The notes: generated by a model from the letters alone, not told the origin. Positions 9,127-18,710 are shown, numbered from the stretch's first letter. The stretch: DNA of 64,000 nucleotides from Pseudomonadota bacterium (GCA_023404675.1 JAEYAW010000031.1:434001-498000), one strand, 5' to 3'. Translations and numbers: made by a program.

Positions 9127-9627
9127 ATGATGCCTTTCAGTTCCCTCTCTCGCCGACAGGCTTTCGGAGCCGCGTGCGCCGGTCTCACAATGTTGGTTGC
9201 GGCCTCTGCGGCTCAGGCTCAGTCCGCGCCGTTCGCAGGCCTTAACGGCAACTGGAGCGGGACCGGCACTGTGACCCTGTCCGACGGCACCAACGAGCGT
9301 ATCCGCTGCCGGGCCCATTATGTTGTCGACAGTTCGGGCCTGCAGTTGAAACAGTCCCTGCGCTGCGCGAGCGACAGTTACAAGTTCGAGTTGTCGAGCA
9401 ACGTGGTCTCGCAAGGCGGACGCGTCACCGGCTCCTGGAGCGAGGCGAGCCGCAACATCAACGGCGATCTGCAGGGCACCGCCAGCGGCGGCGATATCGA
9501 GGTCTTCGTTCAGGCCAACGGTTTCGCCGCGCAATTGTACCTCAACACCAAAGGCAATCGTCAGAACGTCTCGATCTCCTCGAAGGGAGAGATTCGCGGC
9601 GTCTCGATCACGCTGGCGCGCGGCTGA
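9127..9627 (+). CDS. Exported hypothetical protein, probable Tat substrate
   Basis: A 166-residue protein with a leader containing SRRQAF and an alanine-rich hydrophobic core ending in AQA, compatible with Tat or Sec export and cleavage near residue 31. The mature part is rich in Gly, Ser and Thr and looks all-beta (GNWSGTGTVTLSDGT...). Two cysteines (in IRCRA and LRCAS) could form a disulfide. I recognise it only as a hypothetical protein type seen in Bradyrhizobium relatives. AGGA lies about seven bases before the ATG, and a terminator follows the stop. Function unknown. Confidence 0.75.
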   Translation: MMPFSSLSRRQAFGAACAGLTMLVAASAAQAQSAPFAGLNGNWSGTGTVTLSDGTNERIRCRAHYVVDSSGLQLKQSLRCASDSYKFELSSNVVSQGGRVTGSWSEASRNINGDLQGTASGGDIEVFVQANGFAAQLYLNTKGNRQNVSISSKGEIRGVSITLARG

Positions 9628-9660
9628 CGCTGCTTCGCGCCTCACAGCGAAATCACGAAA

Positions 9661-9690
9661 ATGGCCGGGGCGATGTCCCGGCCATTTTTT
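9661..9690. terminator. Bidirectional Rho-independent terminator
   Basis: ATGGCCGGG (9661-9669) pairs with CCCGGCCAT (9677-9685) and is followed by five T (9686-9690). On the other strand the stem is followed by TTTTCG. It can end both the plus-strand gene (stop 9627) and the minus-strand exporter gene (stop 9703). Confidence 0.85.
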
Positions 9691-9702
9691 GTTCACGGAC
9701 GG

Positions 9703-12069
9703 CTATCGGCTTTCGGCCTCGCCTGCCGGGATTCCAGACGTACCCCGCAGCTTCTGCCACATGCGGATGAGGAACATCGACGTCGGCCGCAGGATGAACA
9801 GGTCGGCGACGAGAGCGGCGACCATCGAGAAGGCGCTGAGCCACCCGAACAGCCGCAGCGACGGCAAATCCGACGCCACCGTCACCACGAGACCGCAGGC
9901 CAGCACGATCGTGGTCAGGATCAGCGCGGGCCCCACCAGCACGGTGGCGCGCTCCACCGAAACCGCCGGATCGAGGCCGGGCTTTTCCTCAAGCCGCAGG
10001 CGGTTGAGGAAGTGAATCGTCGCACTGAGACCAAGGCCGAACGACACCGTCAGCGCCACCACGCTGGCGAATTGCAACCCCTCCCCCATCAACCACAGGA
10101 TGGTCCCCGACAGCACCACCGGGAAGATGCCGGGAAGAATGCATGACAGCATCACCACCACCGAGCGGAACGCGAGCCCGATGAAGATCGCGACCAGAAT
10201 GAACTCGATGGTTAATCCATGGTTAAGTTTCGAGATCATGTCCGCGCTGTTGCGCGCCGCGATGGCCGACAAGCCGGTGACCGCGATCTCGTAGCCGGAA
10301 TTTTGCGCACGCACCGTGTTGAGCGCATGATCCAATCGATCGACAATCGGCAGCAGCTGGCTTGAGTCCTTGTCGGGCACACGGCCAGACACGACCACCG
10401 CGTCCTGCTCCTTCGAGATGAAACGGCGCTTCAGATAGTCCGGGATCGCGTCGACATATTCCTGCAGCGTGCCGACATCGTCCTTGCCGACCTTTTCCAT
10501 CAGCCAGCGCCGCAGCGTTTCCAGCGACCAGACATTGCCGACGCCCGCCTGCTCCTCGACCGCGCGATGAACCTCGGCAATGACCTTGAGCGTCTGTGGG
10601 GAATAGAGCGATGCGCCTTTCGGGAATTCGATCAGGACATCGATCGGGTTGGCGCCGGTGAGCTTGGTGTCCAGCCGCTCGCTCGCCTCGACAGCCTGCT
10701 GCTTGTCAGGCACCTGATCAGCCAGACGGTAACGCGGCTCAAGATTGGCGTAAACCACGCCAAGGCCGCCGACGACAACCAGCGCAAGCAGGCTGAACAG
10801 TCCCGGATGGCCGACCATCCGCACCGCGATCCAGGCGCAGAATTTGCGGAGCGCGTTCACGCCCGCGTCCGCGGCCTGAAATTTCACCGCAAAAACCTTC
10901 TCGTTCCGCACCAGCAGAACACCGAACACAGGCACGAGCGACAACACCGTGAGCAGCGCGATGATGGTCGCAGCGAGGCCGGCTTCGCCGAACTTGCGGA
11001 TCAGGTCGGAGTCCGAGAACTGCAGCGCAATGAACGAAATGCTCGCGGTGGCGTGCGTGAGGACGCAGGCCGGCCCGACCACCAGAATGGCGTTCTTGAA
11101 CGCCGTATACTTGTCCTGCCCCGCGATCAGCCGGTCGCGCGCTGCGAAGGTCAGTTGCATGGAGTCCGAGAAACTGATGACCATGATCAGCGGGGTCATC
11201 ACGTTCAGGAACATATTGAGGTTGAAGTCCGCCCAGCCCAGTGCGCCAAGCGACAGCAGGATGGCGATCAGCGGCGGAAACGCCGCCACCACCATGAACG
11301 AAATCTTGCGGAAGAAGACGATGGCGATGAGACATCCGGCCAGAATGCCGATGATGTTGTAGGTCAGTCCGTCGCGCTCGACCGCATTGCGGATTTCGAG
11401 CTGCATCACCGGGACGCCCGACAGTTGCGCTGTCAGATTGCTTCCGGCGAGATCCTCCGCCATGGCCTTGCGGATTTCGCCGATGACCGTGCTGAGCTGA
11501 TTGCTCGAAGCCACCGAAGGCTCAAGCGCCAGCACCATCAGGCTTAACGTGCCGTCCTCCGACAGCAGCTTGCCCTTGATGATTTCGTTGCTGCGGACCG
11601 TCTCCAGGAACTGGTCGTAGGCGGCACCCTCGGGCAATTCGTTGGGGAACAACGCCGCCGGCAGTTTGCCGGGCGCAGGCGCCTGCCGCGCCGAGAAAAT
11701 CGAGATGATGCCGCGCGTCCCCTCGACGAGCTGCAAGTCCGTGGCAAGATCGCGCAGCTTCTCCAGATTGGATCGTTCGAGAAGCGTCTTGCCCTCGACC
11801 ACGACGAGAACGTCGAACTCGGTCGCCGGAAAGCGCCGCGTCACCTCCTCGTACTGGTGATACTCCTTGGTGTCCGAACGAAAGAGCTGGCTCAGCGAAT
11901 CGTCGATCTTGATCCGGTGCACACCAAACACCGCAAGAACGCAGAGCAGAACAAGGATGATGCAGGAGAGTATCGGTGCGCGAACCGCAATAAGCCCTAT
12001 CCGCTCAAGACCGAATGCGATGCTGGTCGAATGCTTCTCGTCCGGAGGAAAGGACTTGTCGGTTTCCAT
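9703..12069 (-). CDS. RND/MMPL-superfamily exporter
   Basis: A 788-residue inner-membrane protein with the RND duplicated topology: one N-terminal membrane helix (about 28-50), a periplasmic domain, a five-helix bundle (about 240-400), a second helix near 435-455, a second periplasmic domain and a second bundle to about 770. It resembles COG1033-type predicted exporters. Members of this superfamily move lipids or hydrophobic compounds; the hopanoid transporter HpnN is one, but this N-terminus and length do not look like HpnN. It lies 264 bases downstream of eutC on the same strand, so it may be read from the eutB-hpnP-eutC transcript. Substrate unknown. The upstream ribosome-binding site is weak. 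Confidence 0.85.
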   Translation of the reverse strand: METDKSFPPDEKHSTSIAFGLERIGLIAVRAPILSCIILVLLCVLAVFGVHRIKIDDSLSQLFRSDTKEYHQYEEVTRRFPATEFDVLVVVEGKTLLERSNLEKLRDLATDLQLVEGTRGIISIFSARQAPAPGKLPAALFPNELPEGAAYDQFLETVRSNEIIKGKLLSEDGTLSLMVLALEPSVASSNQLSTVIGEIRKAMAEDLAGSNLTAQLSGVPVMQLEIRNAVERDGLTYNIIGILAGCLIAIVFFRKISFMVVAAFPPLIAILLSLGALGWADFNLNMFLNVMTPLIMVISFSDSMQLTFAARDRLIAGQDKYTAFKNAILVVGPACVLTHATASISFIALQFSDSDLIRKFGEAGLAATIIALLTVLSLVPVFGVLLVRNEKVFAVKFQAADAGVNALRKFCAWIAVRMVGHPGLFSLLALVVVGGLGVVYANLEPRYRLADQVPDKQQAVEASERLDTKLTGANPIDVLIEFPKGASLYSPQTLKVIAEVHRAVEEQAGVGNVWSLETLRRWLMEKVGKDDVGTLQEYVDAIPDYLKRRFISKEQDAVVVSGRVPDKDSSQLLPIVDRLDHALNTVRAQNSGYEIAVTGLSAIAARNSADMISKLNHGLTIEFILVAIFIGLAFRSVVVMLSCILPGIFPVVLSGTILWLMGEGLQFASVVALTVSFGLGLSATIHFLNRLRLEEKPGLDPAVSVERATVLVGPALILTTIVLACGLVVTVASDLPSLRLFGWLSAFSMVAALVADLFILRPTSMFLIRMWQKLRGTSGIPAGEAESR

Positions 12070-12333
12070 GGGCCATCCAGCATTTTGAGGGCCAGCGGCC
12101 CGATCATCCGTTCGAACGTCAGAAATGATTCGGGGGCTTATGCCGTGGAGACTGACGTCCGCACGGATTCAGGCATGCGCCGGAACGCGATGGACGTTGC
12201 CGGCGCGGAAAGCCCGGACAACTCGCTGCGACGTTTCACGGTCATGCCGAAACACCCTTGAAAAGTCATAAAATTTCCAAGGGGTGTGTAGAGGAATGGG
12301 ACGTCTTGCGCAAGCGCGGGAGAACGAACGGCA

Positions 12334-13095
12334 TCACTCCGTCGTGATCCGCTGAAGCTGGGCGAGACCGCTTTCGTCCTTCAACGCGACGCCGGAATAG
12401 CCGCGCGCGAATGCCTCTCCCGCAAGCCATGCGATCTTGAACGCAGCCTCGTCATACGCGAGTCCCGCCGCATGGATGTTCGACACGCAATTGCGATCAG
12501 CATCGGTGCGATCGGATGAGGGATCGACAGTCAGATAGGCGCCGAGGCTGTCGGGCGCGGACAATCCCGGCCGCTCGCCGATCAGCACGATCACGAGCCT
12601 CGCCTTCAGGCATTGACCGATCTCGTCGCCGAGCGCGACGCGCGCGAATCTGGCGACGACGACAGGCCCCACGCGCCCGAGCGTCGACAGCCGGGGCATC
12701 AGCCGCGTCACGACGTCGACGCCATGCGCCATGCCGGCCTTCGGCGACAATCCGTCGCCGATCACGATGGCCACGTCGCACGGTTCGCACGCGGACAGCG
12801 CCGTCCGCGATTCGTCATCGAGCCGGCGGCCAAGATCGGGGCGGGTCAGATATTCCTCCCGCGAGCGGATCACGCTGGAGGCCTCGACAGCCGGACAGCC
12901 CTTCGCCTTTAATGCAGAAACCAGCGCGGCCACGTCGAAGACCGCGTGCACGGCGTCGCGCGCCCGGCCATGATCGAGCGTGAACGACAGCAGCGACGAT
13001 GTCGGCAGGCTCGCGCCATGCCGTCCCAGCCCGACCCGTGCCGATGTCATCCGGCGCAGATCATTGATCGAAACGGGGGTATGGTCACGCGACAT
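12334..13095 (-). CDS. eutC: Ethanolamine ammonia-lyase small subunit EutC
   Basis: The light chain of the adenosylcobalamin-dependent lyase that turns ethanolamine into acetaldehyde and ammonia; it helps bind the cofactor. 253 residues with the family's landmarks: TSARVGLGRHGASLPT near the N-terminus, VIGDGLS, and a C-terminal NIHAAGLAYDEAA segment. The ATG at 13095 is preceded by TAGGATTTGCCG, in which the TAG is the stop of hpnP. The ribosome-binding site therefore overlaps the end of hpnP and the two genes must be translated from one message. The open frame begins with a TTG two codons earlier. Slightly shorter than the E. coli protein. Confidence 0.94.
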   Translation of the reverse strand: MSRDHTPVSINDLRRMTSARVGLGRHGASLPTSSLLSFTLDHGRARDAVHAVFDVAALVSALKAKGCPAVEASSVIRSREEYLTRPDLGRRLDDESRTALSACEPCDVAIVIGDGLSPKAGMAHGVDVVTRLMPRLSTLGRVGPVVVARFARVALGDEIGQCLKARLVIVLIGERPGLSAPDSLGAYLTVDPSSDRTDADRNCVSNIHAAGLAYDEAAFKIAWLAGEAFARGYSGVALKDESGLAQLQRITTE

Positions 13096-13104
13096 CGGCA
13101 AATC

Positions 13105-14694
13105 CTATTCGGCGGCCTCGACCGCCGCCTCCTGCATCTTGAACGAATAATACGACGCGTTGGTCTGTCCTTGCGAGGCTGCCCGTGCGAACACGATCAG
13201 GTGGTGTGCCACCAGCATCGAGGAGATCAGATATTCCATCTCGCCCGCCCGAATCCGGCGCAGCGCGAATTTCCAGAACGCGCGCCGATAGTCGCCGCGC
13301 ACGCCAATCTCCCAGAAGATGTTGGCAAGCATCGCGAGGCCCCGCCTGATGTTCGCCGGCGTCATCTGCTGGCGCGTGCGCGGCACCGGATAGCGATGCG
13401 GATAGGTGTTCCGGATCTGGTATTCGAACCGCTCCAGCAGCTTCTCCGGCTCGTAGGCGCTGCCCATGCAGTTGCGCCACGAGGTGACGACGTGCTCGTA
13501 GGGCAACCGGAAATCGACGTTGGAATCCCGGTCCTCGTCCTCGATCAGGCGGTTCTCTCGCTTGAGGCGGTCCCACAGCGGCGTGCGCGGCAGTGCCTGC
13601 AGCAGGTTGATGGTCAGAAGCGGAATCTGCGAGAGCTCGACGAAGTTGAGCAGGTTCTTGCCGGTTTCTGGCGTGTCGGTGTCAAGACCCATGATGATGC
13701 CCGACACAACCTCCATGCCGTAGCTGTTCAGCGTGCCGATCGCCTCCATGATCGGCACCATCATGTTGTGATCCTTGTGCATCGCCTTCAGCGCAACGGG
13801 ATCTGGCGTCTCGATGCCGCAGAAGATGGTGACGAAATATGCCTCGCGCATCTTCTCCAGAATTTCCGGCCGCTTGGCGATGTTCAGCGTCGCCTCGCAG
13901 GAAAAGCGGATCGAATAGCCCGTGCGCTTCTGCCATTCGATCAGATGCGGCAGCAGATCCAGCGCCGCCTTGCGGTTGCCGATGAAGTTGTCGTCGACGA
14001 AATAGACCGAGCCATAGATGCCGCACTCGACCAGCTTGTCGAGTTCGCGCGTGATCTGCTCCGGCGTCTTCAGCCGCGGATTGCGCCCGTAGAGCCCGGG
14101 AATGTCGCAGAATTCGCACTGATAGGGACACCCGCTCGAATACTGGATGCTGCCGAGAAAATAGCGCGGGATTTCCGCCAGCTCATAGGCGGGCACCGGA
14201 AACTCCGTCATCGGCAGCCGGTCTTTGGTGCTGAGAACCACCTGCCTTGGGGGGCGCGTCACATCCTGCGCCAGACGCGCGATCAGTTCGTCCGTCGCAT
14301 CGCCGAGTTCGCCGATATGCAGGTAGTCGAAGGTCGGATAGTAATCGGGACACGCGCTCACCGATGGCCCGCCGATCGCCACGGGAAGATCATGCGCATG
14401 AGCGCGGTGGCAGATGTCCGTCATCTGCTTGCGCTGGATATGCATGCCGCTCACCAGCACGGATTCGGCCCAGCCGAAATCCTCATCGCTTGCGGGACGG
14501 ATGTTCTCGTCGATGAAACGGACCTGCCAGTTCTGCGGCAGATATGCCGCGATCAGCAGCAACCCCTGCGGCGGCATGAAGGCCTGCACCCCGTCGGTCA
14601 AGGGATAGGCGTTCTCGAACGTGCCAAACGACGAGGTGTAGCGTGGAAAAACGCACAGGATGCGCCGTTCGACCGGACCGACGTCTGCTCTCAT
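13105..14694 (-). CDS. hpnP: Hopanoid C-2 methylase HpnP (B12-binding radical SAM)
   Basis: Methylates the hopanoid A-ring at C-2 using SAM and methylcobalamin, giving 2-methylhopanoids. The 529-residue protein has an N-terminal cobalamin-binding domain (about residues 1-170) and a radical SAM domain with CPYQCEFC at 189-196, then the family segment SVYFVDDNFIGNRKAALDLLP. The ATG at 14694 has AGAGGTGA directly upstream, so I prefer it to the ATG at 14763. The gene lies between eutB and eutC, and its stop overlaps the eutC ribosome-binding site. The call to HpnP rests on remembered similarity to the Rhodopseudomonas enzyme along its whole length; a paralogous B12 radical SAM enzyme is the alternative. 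Confidence 0.87.
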   Translation of the reverse strand: MRADVGPVERRILCVFPRYTSSFGTFENAYPLTDGVQAFMPPQGLLLIAAYLPQNWQVRFIDENIRPASDEDFGWAESVLVSGMHIQRKQMTDICHRAHAHDLPVAIGGPSVSACPDYYPTFDYLHIGELGDATDELIARLAQDVTRPPRQVVLSTKDRLPMTEFPVPAYELAEIPRYFLGSIQYSSGCPYQCEFCDIPGLYGRNPRLKTPEQITRELDKLVECGIYGSVYFVDDNFIGNRKAALDLLPHLIEWQKRTGYSIRFSCEATLNIAKRPEILEKMREAYFVTIFCGIETPDPVALKAMHKDHNMMVPIMEAIGTLNSYGMEVVSGIIMGLDTDTPETGKNLLNFVELSQIPLLTINLLQALPRTPLWDRLKRENRLIEDEDRDSNVDFRLPYEHVVTSWRNCMGSAYEPEKLLERFEYQIRNTYPHRYPVPRTRQQMTPANIRRGLAMLANIFWEIGVRGDYRRAFWKFALRRIRAGEMEYLISSMLVAHHLIVFARAASQGQTNASYYSFKMQEAAVEAAE

Positions 14695-14711
14695 CGTCAC
14701 CTCTGGACCAG

Positions 14712-14737
14712 AACCCGCAAGTCCCGCGTCAAGTTCC
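14712..14737 (-). promoter_or_regulatory. Possible EcfG-type promoter of hpnP
   Basis: On the minus strand GGAAC (14737-14733) is followed after 17 bases by GGTT (14715-14712), close to the alphaproteobacterial general-stress consensus GGAAC-N16/17-CGTT. In Rhodopseudomonas palustris hpnP is known to depend on EcfG. The predicted start site would be only about ten bases before the hpnP ATG, which leaves very little leader, so this is weak. Confidence 0.3.
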
Positions 14738-14854
14738 AGAATAGATCGGGAGAACTTAAGCACGGCGCATCAAACTGTGCCAGAAATTCCTCAAGATTGT
14801 GGCGAGCGTCCAGAACCGGGACATGGACCCGCCAGAACGGCCGTCAGGAGCTTT

Positions 14855-16276
14855 TTACTCCGCGGCCTCCCCACGCTGATCCATCAACAGCGGGACGGCG
14901 AAGTCCGGCAGTTTCGACGTCTCCTCGCGCAGGCGGAAATTCTCGCCGGACAGGCCAATCCGCACCAGCCACTCGTCGAATTCCGGGGCCCGTCGCAGAC
15001 CGAACACGTCCCGCACATACAGCGAATCGTGGAACGAGGTGGACTGGTAGTTCAGCATGATATCGTCCGCGCCCGGCACGCCCATCACATAGGTGACCCC
15101 CGCCGCCGCCAGCAGCGTCAGCAGATTGTCCATGTCATCCTGATCGGCTTCGGCATGATTGGTGTAGCAGATGTCCATACCGAGCGGCAGGCCGAGCATC
15201 TTGCCGCAGAAATGGTCTTCCAGGCCCGCGCGGGTGATCTGCTTGCCGTCGTAGAGATATTCGGGGCCGATGAAGCCGACCACGCTGTTGACCAGCAGCG
15301 GCGCATAGGCCCGCGCCACGGCATAGGCCCTGGCCTCGCAGGTCTGCTGATCGACGCCGTGATGTGCGTTGGCCGACAGCGCGGACCCCTGCCCGGTCTC
15401 GAAATACATCACGTTGCGGCCAATGGTCCCATCCTGCATCCGGCCGCGTTCCAGCGAAAGCCCGGCCTCCTGCGCCTCCTTCAGCAGCGCCAGCGTGATG
15501 CCGAAGCTGCGATTGGCCGCCTCGGTCCCGGCGATGGACTGGAAAATCAGATCGACCGGCACTCCCTTCTCAATCAGCCCGATCGTGGTGGTGACATGCG
15601 TGAGCACGCAGCTCTGCGTCGGGATCTCCAGCCGCGCGATGATGTCATCCATCAGTCGCGAAAGCTCGCCGATGGTCGCGGGATCGTCCGTCGCCGGATT
15701 GATGCCGATGCAGGCATCACCTGCGCCGAGCAGAAGGCCGTCCAGAATGGATGCGGTGATGGCGCGCGGATCGTCGTAGGTGTGGTTGGGCTGCAACCGC
15801 ACGCTCATCCGGCCCGGCAGGCCGATGGTATTGCGGAAGCGCGTGACGTTGATGCATTTCTTCGCGACCAGGATCAGATCCTGATTGCGCATCAGCTTGG
15901 AGACGGCCGCCACCATCTCAGGCGTCAGTCCCGGCGCGAGAGCAGCCAGCACCGGCGTGGTCGCGGCATCGGAGAGCAGCCAGTTGCGAAAATCGCCGAC
16001 GTTCATCGACGCCACCGGCGCGAAGGCTGCGGCATCATGGGTGTCGACGATCAGGCGGGTGACCTCGTCGGTCTCGTACGGAATCACCAGTTCATCGAGA
16101 AAACGGCGGAGCGGTGTTTCCGCCAGCGCCATGCGGGCCGCCACCATCTCTTCGGAGCTGGCCGCCGCGATCCCCGCCAGCCGGTCGCCCGAACGCAACG
16201 GCGACGCCTTCGCGAGCAGCTCGCGCAGACCGTCGAAGACAAAGGTTTCGGTTCCAACGACGTAACGATAGAGCAT
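14855..16276 (-). CDS. eutB: Ethanolamine ammonia-lyase large subunit EutB
   Basis: Catalytic subunit of the B12-dependent ethanolamine ammonia-lyase; it forms a TIM barrel that binds ethanolamine. 473 residues, slightly longer than the enterobacterial protein, with a central barrel segment QPNHTYDDPRA, GDACIGINPATDDP, a THVTT strand, and FIGPEYLYDGKQITRAGLEDHF in the C-terminal half. The ATG at 16276 has GGAGATTGCC upstream. 160 bases separate its stop from hpnP; eutC follows hpnP. No eut microcompartment genes are near, so this is the simple cytoplasmic form. The ammonia could serve as a nitrogen source and the acetaldehyde would need a dehydrogenase elsewhere. Confidence 0.96.
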   Translation of the reverse strand: MLYRYVVGTETFVFDGLRELLAKASPLRSGDRLAGIAAASSEEMVAARMALAETPLRRFLDELVIPYETDEVTRLIVDTHDAAAFAPVASMNVGDFRNWLLSDAATTPVLAALAPGLTPEMVAAVSKLMRNQDLILVAKKCINVTRFRNTIGLPGRMSVRLQPNHTYDDPRAITASILDGLLLGAGDACIGINPATDDPATIGELSRLMDDIIARLEIPTQSCVLTHVTTTIGLIEKGVPVDLIFQSIAGTEAANRSFGITLALLKEAQEAGLSLERGRMQDGTIGRNVMYFETGQGSALSANAHHGVDQQTCEARAYAVARAYAPLLVNSVVGFIGPEYLYDGKQITRAGLEDHFCGKMLGLPLGMDICYTNHAEADQDDMDNLLTLLAAAGVTYVMGVPGADDIMLNYQSTSFHDSLYVRDVFGLRRAPEFDEWLVRIGLSGENFRLREETSKLPDFAVPLLMDQRGEAAE

Positions 16277-16447
16277 GGCAATCTCCGGCGCAGAAATTCA
16301 CCATACACGGCGCGGCGCAACAAGGGCATGCCGGTGCCGGGTTTCCAGCGAAACATGCCCGCCAAGCCGGTAAGGGCGCGGGCCCCCCATCCAGCCCCGT
16401 CGGTCTTGCCGATGCCGGCCGCGTTCTACCGCCGGGCGCGCCGGCCG

Positions 16448-18598
16448 CTAACCGACGTCGCGCTCGCGGCGGCGCGGCGTATCGCTTGCCAGCGCGCGCG
16501 CGACCGCCAGCGCCAGCGCATCGATCGCGATAGGCTTCTGGATCACCTGCACGTCGGGCTCGAACTGCCCCTGGTGCAGGGTCGCATCGCGGGCATAGCC
16601 CGTCATGAAAAGAACCCGCAGACCGGGATGATTCCGGATCACCTCGCCGGCAAGACGGCTGCCGCTCATCCCGGGCATCACGATGTCGGTGAGCAGCAGG
16701 TCGATATCGCCGGCGATCCCCTGCCGCAGCCGCCGCAACGCGTCGTCGGCATTCTCCGCCTCGACAACCGCATAGCCGAGATCCGACAGGGCGGCGATGA
16801 CGAAGCGGCGCACCGAGGCTTCGTCCTCCACCACCAGAATTCGCTCGCCATGCCCTCGCTGGACGCCGCGCTCCTCGTCCGGCTGCGCCTGCACGCGCTC
16901 GCCACGCGCCCTCGGCAAATACAGTTTTACACTGGTGCCCCGATCGAGCTCGCTTTCGATTTCGATGTGACCACCGGATTGCTTGACGTAGCCGTAGACC
17001 TGGCTGAGCCCGAGGCCGGTTCCCGCTCCAGCAGCCTTTGTGGTGAAGAACGGATCGAAGGCCTTTTCCTGTACGGCCGGTGACATCCCCTCTCCGGTAT
17101 CGGAAACCGCGATCATCACATACTCGCCCGGCGCGAGGCCTTCCACGCGCGCGCAAAACGCCGCATCGAGATGGACATTCGCGGTTTCGATGGTGAGCGT
17201 ACCGCCGTTCTTCATGGCATCGCGCGCATTGATCGCGAGATTGAGGATGGCGGACTCCAGTTCTGCCGGATCGGCGAGCACCAGCCAGAGCCCGGTGCTT
17301 CGCGCGGCCTGGACGACGACGCGCTCGCCAAGCGAGCGCCGCATCAGATCCAGCATCCCCGCGATCAGCGCATCGGCGTCCACACGCTGCGGCGACAGCG
17401 GCTGGTTTCGGGAGAACGCGAGCAGCCGCTTGGTGAGCTGCGCCGCGCGCTCGGCACCGCTGATCGCGTCCCCGAGCTGGCGCGCCAGCTTGCCCTCCGG
17501 CTTCTGCCGCAGCGCGAGCTGAAGATTGCCGATGATGATGGTGAGCAGATTGTTGAAATCGTGGGCCACACCGCCAGTCAGCTGACCGATCGCTTCCATC
17601 TTCTGCGCCTGCCGCAGACTGGCTTCTGCGTTCTGCCGGCGCGAAGCCTCCGCGTACAACTCATCGGTCCTGCGCATCGCCAGCCACAGCATCGCGAGCA
17701 TGAAAATCGTGGCCGGCAGACCGTAAATCAGGTGACTGGCCATGTACCAGGCCCAGTCGTGCCGGATTTCAGCCATTTGCAGACTGGCCCCGACATAGAG
17801 TGGATAACCGGCAAGCTTCCTGATCCCGAACCGTCGCTCGGTATCATCCACGCCGGAATGGGTCGTATAGCTCCCCCCTTGGGTGTCGGCGGCGACGGTG
17901 CGCCGGAATCCGCTGGTCGGTGCGAGCTGAATGCCGGGGCGAGAGGACTGCGGATAGCGGGCGAGCACGACGCCGTCCTCGCGGATCATCGAATAGCTCG
18001 CGCTGCTGCGGCGCGCGACCTGGGCGAAGTAGCTTTCGAACTCCGCGACCCGCAAGGTCATTACCGTCAATCCGTTGAAACGTCCCGAACTGTCGGTACG
18101 ATCCCGGGCAACAGGAAAGACATAGGCGCCATCACGCCCGGCCACCAGCGCGCCAATCGCGGTCGTCCCGGCCGTTCCGGGTGCGTGAACGACACCGGTC
18201 AGGTCGGAGACCTGCGAGATATGTCCCAGCGGAATATCCGCCGACGAAGCGACCGGAGCGCCATCGGCATTGGTGATCGCGATCATGCCAATTTCCGGGA
18301 TCGTCTTCGCCATCTGCTTGAGGCGCGTGCCGACTTCGGATTGCGATCGCAATTCGTCCGCGGATTGCCCGCGCGTGATCTGTTCGATGGCACCGAACGT
18401 GACGTCGACAGCCTGCAACACCTTGAGCGCATGCTCGGCAACGATGTCGAGGCTGCGAGCAACCCGCTCGTCCGCCAGCCGCATCGCGGTGTGATAACTG
18501 ACCCATGATGCGTAGACGAATAACGCCAGCGGCAACGCGACGCCCGCGACCATCGTCAACTTGAGACTGCGAACCGCCGCGTCCCGGCGCGCTTTCAT
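16448..18598 (-). CDS. Membrane-bound hybrid sensor histidine kinase
   Basis: A 716-residue sensor. Two membrane helices (about 15-38 and 285-308) flank a periplasmic sensing region of about 245 residues that looks like a double Cache domain. A HisKA domain follows with the phospho-acceptor His346 in VAHDFNNLL, then an HATPase domain (NLAINARDAMKNGG, DTGEGM, GTGLGLSQVYG) and a C-terminal receiver with phospho-acceptor Asp638 (LLLTDIVMPG). The start at 18598 has AGGGCCAGAT upstream; the open frame extends 48 codons further with non-conserved sequence. It is followed on the same strand, after 171 bases, by eutB. The signal sensed is unknown. Confidence 0.88.
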   Translation of the reverse strand: MKARRDAAVRSLKLTMVAGVALPLALFVYASWVSYHTAMRLADERVARSLDIVAEHALKVLQAVDVTFGAIEQITRGQSADELRSQSEVGTRLKQMAKTIPEIGMIAITNADGAPVASSADIPLGHISQVSDLTGVVHAPGTAGTTAIGALVAGRDGAYVFPVARDRTDSSGRFNGLTVMTLRVAEFESYFAQVARRSSASYSMIREDGVVLARYPQSSRPGIQLAPTSGFRRTVAADTQGGSYTTHSGVDDTERRFGIRKLAGYPLYVGASLQMAEIRHDWAWYMASHLIYGLPATIFMLAMLWLAMRRTDELYAEASRRQNAEASLRQAQKMEAIGQLTGGVAHDFNNLLTIIIGNLQLALRQKPEGKLARQLGDAISGAERAAQLTKRLLAFSRNQPLSPQRVDADALIAGMLDLMRRSLGERVVVQAARSTGLWLVLADPAELESAILNLAINARDAMKNGGTLTIETANVHLDAAFCARVEGLAPGEYVMIAVSDTGEGMSPAVQEKAFDPFFTTKAAGAGTGLGLSQVYGYVKQSGGHIEIESELDRGTSVKLYLPRARGERVQAQPDEERGVQRGHGERILVVEDEASVRRFVIAALSDLGYAVVEAENADDALRRLRQGIAGDIDLLLTDIVMPGMSGSRLAGEVIRNHPGLRVLFMTGYARDATLHQGQFEPDVQVIQKPIAIDALALAVARALASDTPRRRERDVG

Positions 18599-18710
18599 AT
18601 CTGGCCCTGACCGCAGAAATCGGCCGTGATGCCGGCCATCACGCTCCACTCCCTGCCATACGGGCACCATAGACCGACCAACGACGGGACTTCCACCGAA
18701 GACGGAAAAG

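Noticed and set aside
9703..12069. Calling the RND exporter HpnN
   Set aside because: The N-terminus and length do not match HpnN as I know it, and the gene is not in the hpn operon; the context alone is not enough.
16277..16447. Cobalamin riboswitch before eutB
   Set aside because: No B12-box-like sequence or long structured leader is seen in this short gap.
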